This document shows positions 8,652 through 17,859 of a stretch of DNA of 64,000 nucleotides, piece by piece. Within the stretch, counting starts at the first letter, position 1, and each line of letters begins with the position of its first letter. The notes beneath the pieces were generated by a model, which worked only from the letters and a program-made list of their open reading frames with translations, was not told the origin of the DNA and did no database searches. The DNA is from Phenylobacterium aquaticum (GTDB lineage Bacteria; Pseudomonadota; Alphaproteobacteria; Caulobacterales; Caulobacteraceae), in contig NZ_CANCLE010000001.1 in NCBI RefSeq assembly GCF_947378715.1, positions 19,365-83,364 of the forward strand, given 5' to 3'. The position numbers and the translations under genes were made by a program.

Positions 8652-9279
8652 CGACCTCATAGAGGCCCTGAGCCTGGACGTGACGCCGGGGGTCGGGGTC
8701 CGCCCGCGCCTGGCGCTCGCCGCCGGGATCGGCGCCGCGGTCGCGCTGGTCCTGGTGGTGCTGTGGCTGGGCTTCCGCCCCGACTATCCGCAGGCCTTCG
8801 GCAAGCCGATGTTCTGGATGAAGGCCGCCTATGCCGCCCTGTTCGCCCTGGCTGGCTTCTGGTGCGTGGAGCGGCTGTCGCGACCGGCAGGCTCCGGGCG
8901 CAGGGGCCTGACCCTGGCGCTGGCGGTGTTCGGCCTGGTGGGCGCGATCAGCCTCTGGCGCTGGATGGGCGCGGAGCCCGACGCTCGCATGCCGCTGTTG
9001 ATGGGCCATTCCTGGCGGGTCTGCCCGCGCAACATCCTGACGCTCGCCCTGCCCATGCTGGCGCTCACCCTGATCGTGGTGCGCAACCTGGCCCCCACGC
9101 GCCTGGCCCTGGCCGGGGCGGCGGCGGGGCTGTTCTCCGGCGGGGTCGCGGCCCTGATTTACGGCCTGCACTGTCCGGAGAGCACCATGCCCTTCGTGAC
9201 GGTCTGGTACAGCCTGGGCATGATTGCGCCGGCCGCGATCGGCGCGGCGCTCGGCCCCTGGGTCCTGCGTTGGCGGTAG
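8641..9279 (+). CDS. nrsF: Membrane anti-sigma factor NrsF (DUF1109)
   Basis: 212 residues from a TTG start overlapping the end of sigF. It is a DUF1109-type protein with six hydrophobic helices: about 26-42, 62-78, 93-109, 136-150, 155-173 and 184-206. The N-terminal soluble stretch ([16 protein letters not shown]) is typical of the family. NrsF holds SigF inactive at the inner membrane until metal stress releases it; conserved cysteines act in sensing in Caulobacter. Candidates here are Cys in FWCVERL (near 81), WRVCPRN (near 122) and GLHCPES (near 178). Confidence 0.87.
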   Translation: MKTDDLIEALSLDVTPGVGVRPRLALAAGIGAAVALVLVVLWLGFRPDYPQAFGKPMFWMKAAYAALFALAGFWCVERLSRPAGSGRRGLTLALAVFGLVGAISLWRWMGAEPDARMPLLMGHSWRVCPRNILTLALPMLALTLIVVRNLAPTRLALAGAAAGLFSGGVAALIYGLHCPESTMPFVTVWYSLGMIAPAAIGAALGPWVLRWR

Positions 9280-9283
9280 GGGG

Positions 9284-9925
9284 TTAGAGCGCCACCTCGA
9301 AGGGGGCCTCGGTCTTGGCCGTCACTTCGTCGAGGGAGACGCCCGGCGCCAGGGCGATCAGCCTGACCGGGGTCTTGCCGCGATTGACCTCGAAGACGCC
9401 CAGATCGGTGACCACCATGTCGACCACGCCCGCCCCGGTGAGCGGCAGGGAACAGGCCTTGACCAGCTTGGCGGCGCCCGATTTCTCGGTGTGCTCCATG
9501 ACCACGACCACCCGCTTGACGCCGGCCACCAGGTCCATGGCCCCGCCCATGCCCTTGACCATCTTGCCGGGCACCATCCAGTTGGCGAGGTCGCCATTGG
9601 CGGCCACCTGCATGGCCCCCAGGATGCTGAGGTCGATATGGCCGCCCCGGATCATGGCGAAGCTGTCGGCCGAGCTGAAATAGGACGACGACGGCAGCTC
9701 GGTGATGGTCTGCTTGCCGGCATTGATCAGGTCGGCGTCCTCCTCCCCCTCAAAGGGGAAGGGACCCATGCCCAGCATGCCGTTCTCCGACTGCAGGGTG
9801 ACGCTCATGCCGGCCGGGATGTAGTTGGCCACCAGGGTCGGAATGCCGATGCCGAGGTTCACATAGAAGCCGTCGCGCAGCTCCTGGCCGGCGCGAGCCG
9901 CCATCTCGTCTCTCGACCAAGCCAT
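9284..9925 (-). CDS. scoB: Succinyl-CoA:3-ketoacid (acetoacetate) CoA-transferase, subunit B
   Basis: 213 residues. The SENG motif with the catalytic glutamate is seen in [15 protein letters not shown] near 48-62, preceded by [17 protein letters not shown], and followed by [23 protein letters not shown]. The enzyme moves CoA between succinyl-CoA and acetoacetate and works as a heterotetramer with ScoA. The start codon shares one base with the TAA stop of scoA (TAATG), an arrangement that keeps the two subunits in step. It could also be the related 3-oxoadipate CoA-transferase subunit, but the GMLGMGPFP and [13 protein letters not shown] context favours SCOT. Confidence 0.9.
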   Translation of the reverse strand: MAWSRDEMAARAGQELRDGFYVNLGIGIPTLVANYIPAGMSVTLQSENGMLGMGPFPFEGEEDADLINAGKQTITELPSSSYFSSADSFAMIRGGHIDLSILGAMQVAANGDLANWMVPGKMVKGMGGAMDLVAGVKRVVVVMEHTEKSGAAKLVKACSLPLTGAGVVDMVVTDLGVFEVNRGKTPVRLIALAPGVSLDEVTAKTEAPFEVAL

Positions 9926-10635
9926 TATGCGGTTTCCTTGGTGCGGACGGTGCGCTGCTCGATGCGCTTCTCGAACTCCGCGCCCTGGAAGATGCGGTCC
10001 ACATAGACGCCGGGCGTGTGGATGTTGTCCTTGTCGAGGGCGCCCACCGGGACCAGGTGCTCGACCTCGGCCAGGGTGATCTTGCCGGCCGTGGCCATCA
10101 TCGGATTGAAGTTCCGCGCGGTCTTCCGGTAGACGAGGTTGCCCTCGGCGTCGCCGGTGTGGGCCTTGACGATGGCGAGATCGGCGGTCAGGCCGCGCTC
10201 CATCACATAGAGCTCGCCGTCGAACTCCCGGACTTCCTTGCCCTCGGCCACCAGGGTGCCGACCCCGGTCTTGGTGAAGAAGGCCGGTATGCCCGCCCCG
10301 CCGGCCCGGATGCGTTCGGCCAGTGTGCCCTGGGGATTGAACTCGAGCTCCAGCTTGCCGGACAGATAGAGCTCGGCGAACAGCTTGTTCTCGCCCACAT
10401 AGGACGAGATCATCTTGCGGATCTGGCCGGCGCCGAGCAGCACGCCCAGGCCGAAGCCGTCGATCCCGCAATTGTTGGAGATCACCGTGAGGTCCTTGAC
10501 CCCGGTGTCGCGGATCGCCGCGATCAGGTTTTCGGGAATGCCGCAGAGGCCAAAGCCCCCCGCCATGATGGTCATGCCGTCGAACAGCACTTCGGAGAGC
10601 GCCTCGACCGCGTCCTTGCGAACCTTGTCAGCCAT
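9925..10635 (-). CDS. scoA: Succinyl-CoA:3-ketoacid (acetoacetate) CoA-transferase, subunit A
   Basis: 236 residues containing the subunit A signature [13 protein letters not shown] (near 27-39), the [12 protein letters not shown] loop, and [22 protein letters not shown]. It pairs with the overlapping scoB to activate acetoacetate, feeding ketone-body or short-chain polyester breakdown into acetyl-CoA. The start is ATG with only a weak ribosome site. About 123 bases separate it from the divergent antiporter gene; no operator was recognised there. Confidence 0.92.
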   Translation of the reverse strand: MADKVRKDAVEALSEVLFDGMTIMAGGFGLCGIPENLIAAIRDTGVKDLTVISNNCGIDGFGLGVLLGAGQIRKMISSYVGENKLFAELYLSGKLELEFNPQGTLAERIRAGGAGIPAFFTKTGVGTLVAEGKEVREFDGELYVMERGLTADLAIVKAHTGDAEGNLVYRKTARNFNPMMATAGKITLAEVEHLVPVGALDKDNIHTPGVYVDRIFQGAEFEKRIEQRTVRTKETA

Positions 10636-10758
10636 GCCGATTTCTTACGCCGCACTGCAGCATTTGAAAACCTACCTTGCGGAAATCCGCTGCGCGAATC
10701 CGTGAACCTCGGTCCATAGTCACGCCATGCACTCAAGCCCCCGCCCGGACACCCAGCC

Positions 10759-12636
10759 ATGAACGGCGAAGGCCTCCTGATCCAAGCCCTGGTCTATCTG
10801 ACCGCGGGCGTCGTCTCCGTGCCGATCGCCAAGCGTCTGGGGCTCGGTTCGGTGCTGGGCTATCTGGTGGCCGGCATCATCGTCGGCCCCTTCATGCTGA
10901 ACCTGGTCGGCGAGCAGCACGACGTCATGCGCTTCGCCGAGTTCGGGGTGGTGATCCTGCTGTTCCTGATCGGGCTGGAGGTGCGCCCGGCGCTTCTGTG
11001 GCGGATGCGGACGGCGATCTTCGGCCTGGGCGGCGGGCAACTGGTCCTCACGGCCGTGCTGATCGCCGGCGCGGCGGTGATGTTCGGCCTGACCTGGAAG
11101 CTGGCGGTCGCCGCCGGCCTGGTGCTGGCCATGTCGTCGACCGCCATCGTGCTGGCCAATCTGGAGGAGAAGGGCCTGCGCCAGGGCGCGGTCGGCGAGG
11201 CGACTTTTGGCGTCCTGCTGTTCCAGGATCTGGCGGTCATTCCGCTGTTCGCCTTCCTGCCCCTGCTGGCCACCATTCCGCATGCCGTGGAGGCCAGCGC
11301 CAACACCCCCCTGCTGGCCGGCCTGCCCGGCTGGCTGCGGGCCGTGGCGATCTTCGCGGCGGTGGGCGCCGTGGTGGTCGGCGGCCGCTATCTGACCCAG
11401 CCGATCTTCCGCTTCATCGCCGCCGCCCGGCTGCGCGAGATCTTCACCGCCTTCGCCCTGCTGCTGGTGGTGGCGGTCGCCGCCCTCATGCAGCTGGTCG
11501 GGCTGTCCCCGGCGCTCGGCGCCTTCCTGGCCGGGGTGGTGCTGGCCGAGAGCGAGTTCCGTCGTGAGCTGGAGACCGACATCGAGCCGTTCCGCGGCCT
11601 GCTGCTCGGCCTGTTCTTCATCACGGTGGGGGCGGGCCTCGACTTCGGCGTGGTCGCTCGCCAGCCCTTCCTGCTGTTCGGGCTGGTGGTCGGCGTGATG
11701 ATCTTGAAAGCCCTGGCCATGTTCGCGGTCGGACGGCTGGCGCGCATGCCGCAGCGCGAGGCCGCCACCACCGCCGTGGCCCTGGCCCAGGGCGGCGAAT
11801 TCGCCTTCGTGCTGCTGACCTTCGCGGTGGGCGCCGGCGTCATGGGCGGGGATCTCGCCAAGCTGATGTCGGCCGTGGTGGCGGTGTCGATGGCCTTCAC
11901 CCCCCTGGCCTTCCTGGCCTATGAGATCCTGGTGCTGAACCGCGCCGAGGCCCTGGGCCCGGAACCCGAGCACATCCCCTTCGACGAGAAGGACCCGGAG
12001 GTGATCATCGCCGGCTATGGCCGCTTCGGCCAGATCGCCAGCCGCCTCCTGATCGCCAACGAGGTCTCCACCGTCACCCTGGATTCCAGCATCGAGCAGA
12101 TCGACCTGCTGCGCCGGTTCGGCCGCAAGGTGCACTATGGCGACGCCAGCCGGCTGGACTTGCTGCGGGCCGCCGGCGCTGAGAAGGCCAAGCTGCTGCT
12201 GGTGGCGATCGACGACCAGGACAAGGCCATCGAAATCGTGGAGGCGGCGCGGGAAGCCTTCCCCCACCTGACGGTCCTGGCCCGCGCCTTCGACCGCCGG
12301 CATGCCTATGACCTGCTCAAGAAGGGCGCTCACGGGGTGGAGCGCGAGACCTTCGAGGGCGGGTTGAAGTTCGGCGAGCGGGCCCTGAAGCATCTGGGCT
12401 TCTCGGCCAAGCGCGCCTCCAAGGCCGCAGCCATCTTCCGCAAGCACGACATCGCCTCCTTCCTGCGCCTGGCGCCGGTCTGGGGCGAGGACCGCTATAT
12501 CCTGGCCAGCCGCGACGCCGCCGAGACCATGGAGCGGCTGCTGCGCGCCGACCTGGAGCAAATGGACATCGACGAGGACGAAGAGGCCGAGGCCGCCGCC
12601 GAGGTCGAGGCCGCGCGCGCTGCGCGAGCGTCGTGA
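10759..12636 (+). CDS. KefB/KefC-type monovalent cation:proton antiporter (CPA2) with RCK domain
   Basis: 625 residues. The N-terminal 390 residues form the CPA2 antiporter fold with about 12 helices, including the GLGSVLGYLVAGIIVGP start, LFLIGLEVRP and the FQDLAVIPL motif. A TrkA-N/RCK nucleotide-binding domain follows (VIIAGYGRFGQIASRLL at about 414-430, acidic residue after TLDSS), then an acidic alanine-rich tail. Such proteins exchange K+ (or Na+) for protons and are gated by nucleotides or glutathione conjugates. The tail is charged and probably disordered. No KefF/KefG partner gene is adjacent, so the glutathione-gated assignment is open. Confidence 0.9.
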   Translation: MNGEGLLIQALVYLTAGVVSVPIAKRLGLGSVLGYLVAGIIVGPFMLNLVGEQHDVMRFAEFGVVILLFLIGLEVRPALLWRMRTAIFGLGGGQLVLTAVLIAGAAVMFGLTWKLAVAAGLVLAMSSTAIVLANLEEKGLRQGAVGEATFGVLLFQDLAVIPLFAFLPLLATIPHAVEASANTPLLAGLPGWLRAVAIFAAVGAVVVGGRYLTQPIFRFIAAARLREIFTAFALLLVVAVAALMQLVGLSPALGAFLAGVVLAESEFRRELETDIEPFRGLLLGLFFITVGAGLDFGVVARQPFLLFGLVVGVMILKALAMFAVGRLARMPQREAATTAVALAQGGEFAFVLLTFAVGAGVMGGDLAKLMSAVVAVSMAFTPLAFLAYEILVLNRAEALGPEPEHIPFDEKDPEVIIAGYGRFGQIASRLLIANEVSTVTLDSSIEQIDLLRRFGRKVHYGDASRLDLLRAAGAEKAKLLLVAIDDQDKAIEIVEAAREAFPHLTVLARAFDRRHAYDLLKKGAHGVERETFEGGLKFGERALKHLGFSAKRASKAAAIFRKHDIASFLRLAPVWGEDRYILASRDAAETMERLLRADLEQMDIDEDEEAEAAAEVEAARAARAS

Positions 12637-12682
12637 GGTGACAGGTCTGGAGGCCGCGGCCTCGCGGGTGTAGGGGAGCGGA

Positions 12683-13621
12683 ATGACCACCCCAGACTCC
12701 ATCGCGCCGGTCTCCTTCCGGTCGTTCACCGCTGATTTCGCAGGCTTCTCCCGCGAGCTGGGCGAGTCCTTCGCCACCTATGGCTTCGCCGTGATCGCCG
12801 ACCACGGCCTGGACCAGGGCCGCATCGAGGCGGCGATCGCCGCCGCCAAGGCCTTCTTCGCCCTGCCAGAGGCGACCAAGCGGGCCTATGTGGTCGGGAC
12901 CGGCGGTCAGCGCGGCTACACCCCGTTCGGCATCGAGACGGCCAAGGACCACGAGCACTTCGACCTGAAGGAGTTCTGGCACATGGGGCGCGACCTGCCG
13001 GCCGGCCATCGCTATGCCGGAAACATGCCGCCCAATGTCTGGCCGGCGGAGGTTCCCGCCTTCCACCCGGATGTCGCCTGGCTCTACCAGGCGCTGGACG
13101 CCATGGGGGTGAAGGTGCTGGAGGCCATAGCCCAATATCTGAAGCTGGACCGCCAGTTCTTCGACGCCACGGTGGCCGACGGCAATTCGATCCTGCGCCT
13201 GCTGCACTATCCGCCCGCGCCCTTCGACGGGCCCAATATCCGGGCCGGAGCGCATGAGGACATCAATGTCATCACCCTGCTGCTCGGCGCCGAGGAGGCC
13301 GGGCTGGAGGTGCTGAAGCGCGACGGGACCTGGCTGTCGATCAGCCCGCCGGCCGGGGCCCTGGTGGTCAATATCGGCGACATGCTGCAGCGGTTGACCA
13401 ACCACGTGCTGCCCTCCACCACCCACCGGGTGGTCAACCCGGCCCCGGAGCGGCGGGGATTCCCGCGCTATTCGACGCCGTTCTTCCTGCACTTCAATCC
13501 GGACTACGAGATCGCCACCCTGCCCGCCTGCGTCACGGCGGCGCGGCCGGACCGCTATCCCACCCCCATCACCGCCGATGAATTCCTCAAGGAACGGCTG
13601 CGCGAGATCAAACTGCTGTAG
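12683..13621 (+). CDS. 2-oxoglutarate/Fe(II)-dependent oxygenase, isopenicillin N synthase-like
   Basis: 312 residues of the DIOX_N plus 2OG-FeII_Oxy type. The iron triad is visible as HED in AGAHEDINVITLLLG (near 188-193) and the distal histidine in LPSTTHRVVNP (near 250), with the 2-oxoglutarate-binding RYS in PRYSTPFFLHF (near 265). The N-terminal SFATYGFAVIADHGL segment is typical. Bacterial members of this group act on small molecules and in some cases form ethylene-like products; the substrate here is unknown. The gene stands between an antiporter gene and a kinase gene in the same direction, 46 bases after the former, so partial co-transcription is possible. Confidence 0.85.
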   Translation: MTTPDSIAPVSFRSFTADFAGFSRELGESFATYGFAVIADHGLDQGRIEAAIAAAKAFFALPEATKRAYVVGTGGQRGYTPFGIETAKDHEHFDLKEFWHMGRDLPAGHRYAGNMPPNVWPAEVPAFHPDVAWLYQALDAMGVKVLEAIAQYLKLDRQFFDATVADGNSILRLLHYPPAPFDGPNIRAGAHEDINVITLLLGAEEAGLEVLKRDGTWLSISPPAGALVVNIGDMLQRLTNHVLPSTTHRVVNPAPERRGFPRYSTPFFLHFNPDYEIATLPACVTAARPDRYPTPITADEFLKERLREIKLL

Positions 13622-13680
13622 AGCGCGACGGAAATTTAACGTCGCAGCCGAATACTCCCGTTCTCTGAGGGGAGAACGGC

Positions 13681-16128
13681 ATGGCGCGAGGGAGCACAGG
13701 GACGACGGTCTCAGGCCTGCCCACCCAGGTCGGTGGCGCCCTTGATCTGCGCAGTCTGGTCCCGACCTTTGAGCGGGTTGAGCGATTGGCCCGCGCCCAT
13801 ACGGGCTTTCACGCCGTCGTCGTGCTGTGCGACGAGCTCGGCGTCTGGCGGGCCAATGCGCCGGACGACTGGGACCGCCAACCCGACCTTTCCGCCACCT
13901 TCACCGGCGCCGTCCTGAGATCGGACGACCTGCTGTGGGTCGAGGATGCGCGCGAGGATTCCCAATTCGCCGCGCACCCCTATGTCACCGGGCCCCGGCA
14001 GCTGAGGTTCATCGCCGGCGCGCCCATCGCGCTGGCGGCTGACCACCGCATCGGCGCGGTGATCCTGGCCCACGAGCAGCCGCACGTCTTCGACCCCGAT
14101 CTCGCGAGCTATCTGAGCGACCTGGCGGCCATCGTCGCCAATGAGTGCGCCCAGCATCACACCCTGCGCGACCTGGCCCAGGTCAAGGGCGAGGCGGCGG
14201 CGGCCAGCGAACTGGCTGCGGCCTTCGTCGAGGCGGCGCCGGTGGCCATGTGCATGACCGACCGGGCGCTGCGGGTGATCCGCGTCAGCCCGCGCTGGAA
14301 CACCGAACGCCAGCAGCCGGACCTGGTCGGCTCTATTCTCCACGACACCGGGTCCGAACCTGATCGCTGGCGGCGGCTGTACGAGCAGGCGCTCGCCGGT
14401 GAAGCGGTGCAGCAGGACCAGGTCCGTATCCTGCTGCCGGACGGAACACCGCGCTGGGTGCGGGTCGAGGTCACCCCCTGGCGCGACGGAACCGGCGCGG
14501 TCGGCGGGGTGCTGGTCATGTCGGTGGACGTCACCGCCACGGTCGAGGCCTTGGAAGTCACCCGGCGCTCCGAGGCCCGACTGAAGCTGGCCCTGGAGAT
14601 CGGCGAGCTGAATGTCTGGGAGATGGACTACGAACGCCAGAAGCTGACCTCGACCAAGACCACCGGCATAGCCGTCCAGACTTTCAATGAATTCAACGCC
14701 AATATCTGGCGTGACATCCACCCCGACGACCTGGCCGCCGTCAAGGTGATCTGGAAGACCCACGTGAAGACCGGCGCGCCGTTCCGCTCCACCTATCGGG
14801 TGGTGTCGCCGGAGGATGGCGTCGCGCGCTGGTTCTTCTCCGCCGTCGACACCTTCCGCGGCGAGGACGGCCAGATCACCCGCGTGGTCGGCGTGCTGCG
14901 CGACATCGACAGCCAGAAGCGGGCCGAGCTCGAGGTTTTGCAGGCCAAGGAGGCCGCCGAGGCGGCCAACCGCGCCAAGAGCGAATTCCTGGCCAATATG
15001 AGCCACGAGATCCGCACCCCGCTGAACGGGGTGATGGGCATAGCCGGCGCCCTGGCGCGGACGCCCTTGTCCCAGCCCCAGGCCGAGATGGTCGGGTTGA
15101 TCGAGACCTCCGCCCAGACCCTGGAAGCGCTGCTCACCGACATTCTCGACCTGGCCCGGGTCGAGGCAGGCCAGCTGGTGATCCGGCCGGAAGCCTTCGA
15201 CCTGGTCACCTCGGTCAACGCCTGCGCGGCCCTGTTCCAGGCCAATGCCGAGGCCAAGGGTCTCAAGCTGACCGTCGCGGTCGACCCTTACGCACAGGGG
15301 GCCTTCGAGGGCGATGCGCCGCGCATCCGCCAGATCCTGTCGAACCTGCTGGGCAATGCGGTCAAGTTCACCGGCCAGGGCGAGGTGAAGCTGTCGGTCA
15401 GGGCCCGCCGGGACGAAACCACCACCCATCTCGACTTCGAGGTCGCCGACAGCGGCATCGGCTTCGACGAGGAGACCCGCCAGCGTCTGTTCGGCCGCTT
15501 CCAGCAGGCCGACGGTTCGATCACCCGCAAATATGGCGGCACCGGCCTGGGCCTGGCGATTTCCCGCTCCCTGGCCGAGGCCATGGGCGGCGCGCTGTCG
15601 GCCCGTTCCACCCCCGGTGAGGGCTCGGTGTTCTGCCTGTCCCTGGAACTGCCCCGTCGCCAGGGCGCGGTGGAGATGTGGGGCGAACATGAAGGGGCGG
15701 CCGCGCCGGCCGACCTGGACGCCATGCGGGTGTTGCTGGCCGAGGACCACCCGACCAACCGCCGGGTGGTTGAGCTGATCCTGGGCGCGGCGGGGGTCGA
15801 CCTGACCAGCGTCGAGAACGGGGCCGAGGCCGTGGACCTGGCCGCCCGCTCCAACTTCGACCTGATCCTGATGGACATGCAGATGCCGGTGATGGACGGA
15901 TTGACCGCCATCCGCGCCATCCGCCGGCGCGAGGCCCGCCTGGGCGCGCGGCCGACGCCGATCCACACCCTGACCGCCAACGCCATGCCCGAGCACGCTC
16001 AGGCCTCGGCCGCCGCCGGCGCCGACGGCCATGTCACCAAGCCGATCACCGCCGAGGGCCTGTTGAGGGTGGTCGAGCAGGTCTGGACCGCCAAGGTCGA
16101 GGCTCAGGCGCGCACGCGTACCGCCTGA
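13681..16128 (+). CDS. Hybrid sensor histidine kinase (GAF-PAS-PAS-HisKA-HATPase-REC), orphan
   Basis: 815 residues, soluble, no membrane segment. Order: GAF domain about 20-165, PAS about 180-290 (AAFVEAAPVAMCMTDRALRVIRV), second PAS about 300-420, HisKA with phosphorylated His in NMSHEIRTPLNGVMG at about 442, HATPase with GNAVKF, DSGIGF and GGTGLGLAIS boxes, and a receiver with the acceptor Asp in LILMDMQMPVMDG near 731. The start follows a GGGGAGAACGGC site. The fused receiver implies a phosphorelay through a separate phosphotransferase. No response regulator or HPt gene adjoins it, so its output is unknown. Confidence 0.92.
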   Translation: MARGSTGTTVSGLPTQVGGALDLRSLVPTFERVERLARAHTGFHAVVVLCDELGVWRANAPDDWDRQPDLSATFTGAVLRSDDLLWVEDAREDSQFAAHPYVTGPRQLRFIAGAPIALAADHRIGAVILAHEQPHVFDPDLASYLSDLAAIVANECAQHHTLRDLAQVKGEAAAASELAAAFVEAAPVAMCMTDRALRVIRVSPRWNTERQQPDLVGSILHDTGSEPDRWRRLYEQALAGEAVQQDQVRILLPDGTPRWVRVEVTPWRDGTGAVGGVLVMSVDVTATVEALEVTRRSEARLKLALEIGELNVWEMDYERQKLTSTKTTGIAVQTFNEFNANIWRDIHPDDLAAVKVIWKTHVKTGAPFRSTYRVVSPEDGVARWFFSAVDTFRGEDGQITRVVGVLRDIDSQKRAELEVLQAKEAAEAANRAKSEFLANMSHEIRTPLNGVMGIAGALARTPLSQPQAEMVGLIETSAQTLEALLTDILDLARVEAGQLVIRPEAFDLVTSVNACAALFQANAEAKGLKLTVAVDPYAQGAFEGDAPRIRQILSNLLGNAVKFTGQGEVKLSVRARRDETTTHLDFEVADSGIGFDEETRQRLFGRFQQADGSITRKYGGTGLGLAISRSLAEAMGGALSARSTPGEGSVFCLSLELPRRQGAVEMWGEHEGAAAPADLDAMRVLLAEDHPTNRRVVELILGAAGVDLTSVENGAEAVDLAARSNFDLILMDMQMPVMDGLTAIRAIRRREARLGARPTPIHTLTANAMPEHAQASAAAGADGHVTKPITAEGLLRVVEQVWTAKVEAQARTRTA

Positions 16129-16180
16129 GGGCCGAACTCAGGCCACGGCGCGTTCGCCGCGGCCTGCCTCGTCCCGACAA

Positions 16181-17761
16181 TCAGTGGGAGATGCGCAGGG
16201 CGTTGATCGAGCCGGCGATGGCGGCGAAGGCGGCGTTCAGATCAGAGGCCGCCGTCACGTCATAATATTTGTCGCTCGAGGTGGCGCAGCTCTGCAGCAG
16301 GGCCTTGGAGCCCGACGAGACCTGGACGCCCACCGCGTAGATGGTGATGCCCTGGGCCTTCACATTTGCGCAGAGCGCGGTGAAGCGGGCGTTCATCTTG
16401 GTGGTGCGCGTGGAATCCGACGCGCTCGTGACGCCCAACAGGTTCTGCCAGATATAGCCCAGCCCCTCATAGCTGGAGAGGTTGCCGTTGGAGTTCGAGG
16501 GGTTGGTGTAGGTGTTGTCGCCGTCGGTCATCAGGATGATGATCTTGCGTAGATGGGTCGAGGTATAGGCGGCGCCGTCGGCGAAGGGGGCGTTCGGCGA
16601 CAAGGTGTGCCAACCCCACATCAGGCCCATGGGCACATTGGTCTCGCCAGTGGCGACCATCGCGTCGATGGCGGTCTTCACTGAGGCCGTCGCGGTGGTC
16701 AGCCGGATCAGGGGCTGCATGTCGCAGTCCTGGTTGGGGCCATCCCCCGAGGTCGGGGCGGCGGTGTACTTGGCCGAGTTGCGCTGACGGGTCAGCCAGC
16801 TGTTGCTGGTGGTGCCGTCCGGGCGATAGTCGTTCTGATAGCCCCAGTAGCCGGCGCTGGAATCGGGCTCGTCGGGCCAGAAATAGGGCACGAACATGGT
16901 GGCCGCCGTGCCCGTCGTCGGCGCGGTTTCCTGGATGTCATAAGGCTGCTGACGGCTCTCGACGCAGCCGGCCCAGGACAGGCCCATCTGCTTCATCATC
17001 TTGAACCGGTCGGTCTGGACATCGAAATTGTCCGTGCCGGCCGCCACTTCGGCCTTGGCCTCCGGGTCCAGCCAGGTGGGGATGCCGGTCCCCGCATGAG
17101 TGGTGGTGTTGTAGTTCGTCAGGCTGGTGGTGTTCTGGACCCGGACGGTCATTGAGAAGGGCACCAGCGAGACCTTGAGCGGGTCGGTGAGCGTGCTCTG
17201 GGCTGCGGCCGTGACCAGGGTGTCGATCAGATTGTCGGCCGCCGTCTTGGTGTTGGTCAGCTTGGTCCCGGCCATGGAGCCGGTATTGTCGAGCACCAGG
17301 GCGACTTCCAGCCGGTCGAGGGAGCGGACCACCTTGGCGTTGGCGGTGATGTTGGCGTGAGGCCAGACACCGGGGGCGATGGCCGGGGCGGTGATCTCGG
17401 CGTAGCCGGTGACGGTGTCGCCGCTGAGGGTGAAGGTCGAGGAGACCAGGGTCACGCCGCTGGGCAGGACGAGATTGGCGCTCAGCGCCTTGTCGCCGAC
17501 GGCGTCGACGGCGGGGGTGGTGTTGGCGCTGGAGCGGGCGGCGAACAGGGTGGCGGCGTCGAGGGCGTCCTGCAGCTGGGTCCTCTGGGTCGAGCCCAGA
17601 TAGATGTCGGCCATGCCCAGGACGATGGGCGCAAGCAGGATCATGGCCACGGCGAAGAACACCGCCGCCGCGCCGCGTTCATCCCGGGCGCCGGCGCGCA
17701 GCCAGCCGAGCAGCGCCTTGCGGCGGCCTGGCTTGTTCGGGCTGTTCGACACGCGACGCAC
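16181..17761 (-). CDS. TadG-like pilus-assembly protein with von Willebrand A region
   Basis: 526 residues. The N-terminus has the Tad-type signature: a basic stretch, then RDERGAAAVFFAVAMILLA at about 27-45, one membrane segment, then a TadE/TadG-like region TQRTQLQDALDAATLFAARSS. A von Willebrand A-like region follows, with a DNTGSMAG MIDAS start near 157 and the later LMTDGDNTYTNPS, plus a metal-free linker rich in Thr and Asn. Such proteins are surface- or periplasm-exposed components linked to Flp/Tad pili. No other tad genes are in the window, so it is an isolated copy. Cysteines (near 274, 350) may form disulfides. Confidence 0.85.
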   Translation of the reverse strand: MRRVSNSPNKPGRRKALLGWLRAGARDERGAAAVFFAVAMILLAPIVLGMADIYLGSTQRTQLQDALDAATLFAARSSANTTPAVDAVGDKALSANLVLPSGVTLVSSTFTLSGDTVTGYAEITAPAIAPGVWPHANITANAKVVRSLDRLEVALVLDNTGSMAGTKLTNTKTAADNLIDTLVTAAAQSTLTDPLKVSLVPFSMTVRVQNTTSLTNYNTTTHAGTGIPTWLDPEAKAEVAAGTDNFDVQTDRFKMMKQMGLSWAGCVESRQQPYDIQETAPTTGTAATMFVPYFWPDEPDSSAGYWGYQNDYRPDGTTSNSWLTRQRNSAKYTAAPTSGDGPNQDCDMQPLIRLTTATASVKTAIDAMVATGETNVPMGLMWGWHTLSPNAPFADGAAYTSTHLRKIIILMTDGDNTYTNPSNSNGNLSSYEGLGYIWQNLLGVTSASDSTRTTKMNARFTALCANVKAQGITIYAVGVQVSSGSKALLQSCATSSDKYYDVTAASDLNAAFAAIAGSINALRISH

Positions 17762-17859
17762 GAGACGTCCTCCCGCGATTTAGGAAACTCCGCAGGAGGA
17801 TCGCCGATCAACGTAAACGAATAGGGCGCCGGGCAGGGTAAACGCCGACGACGCGCGCC

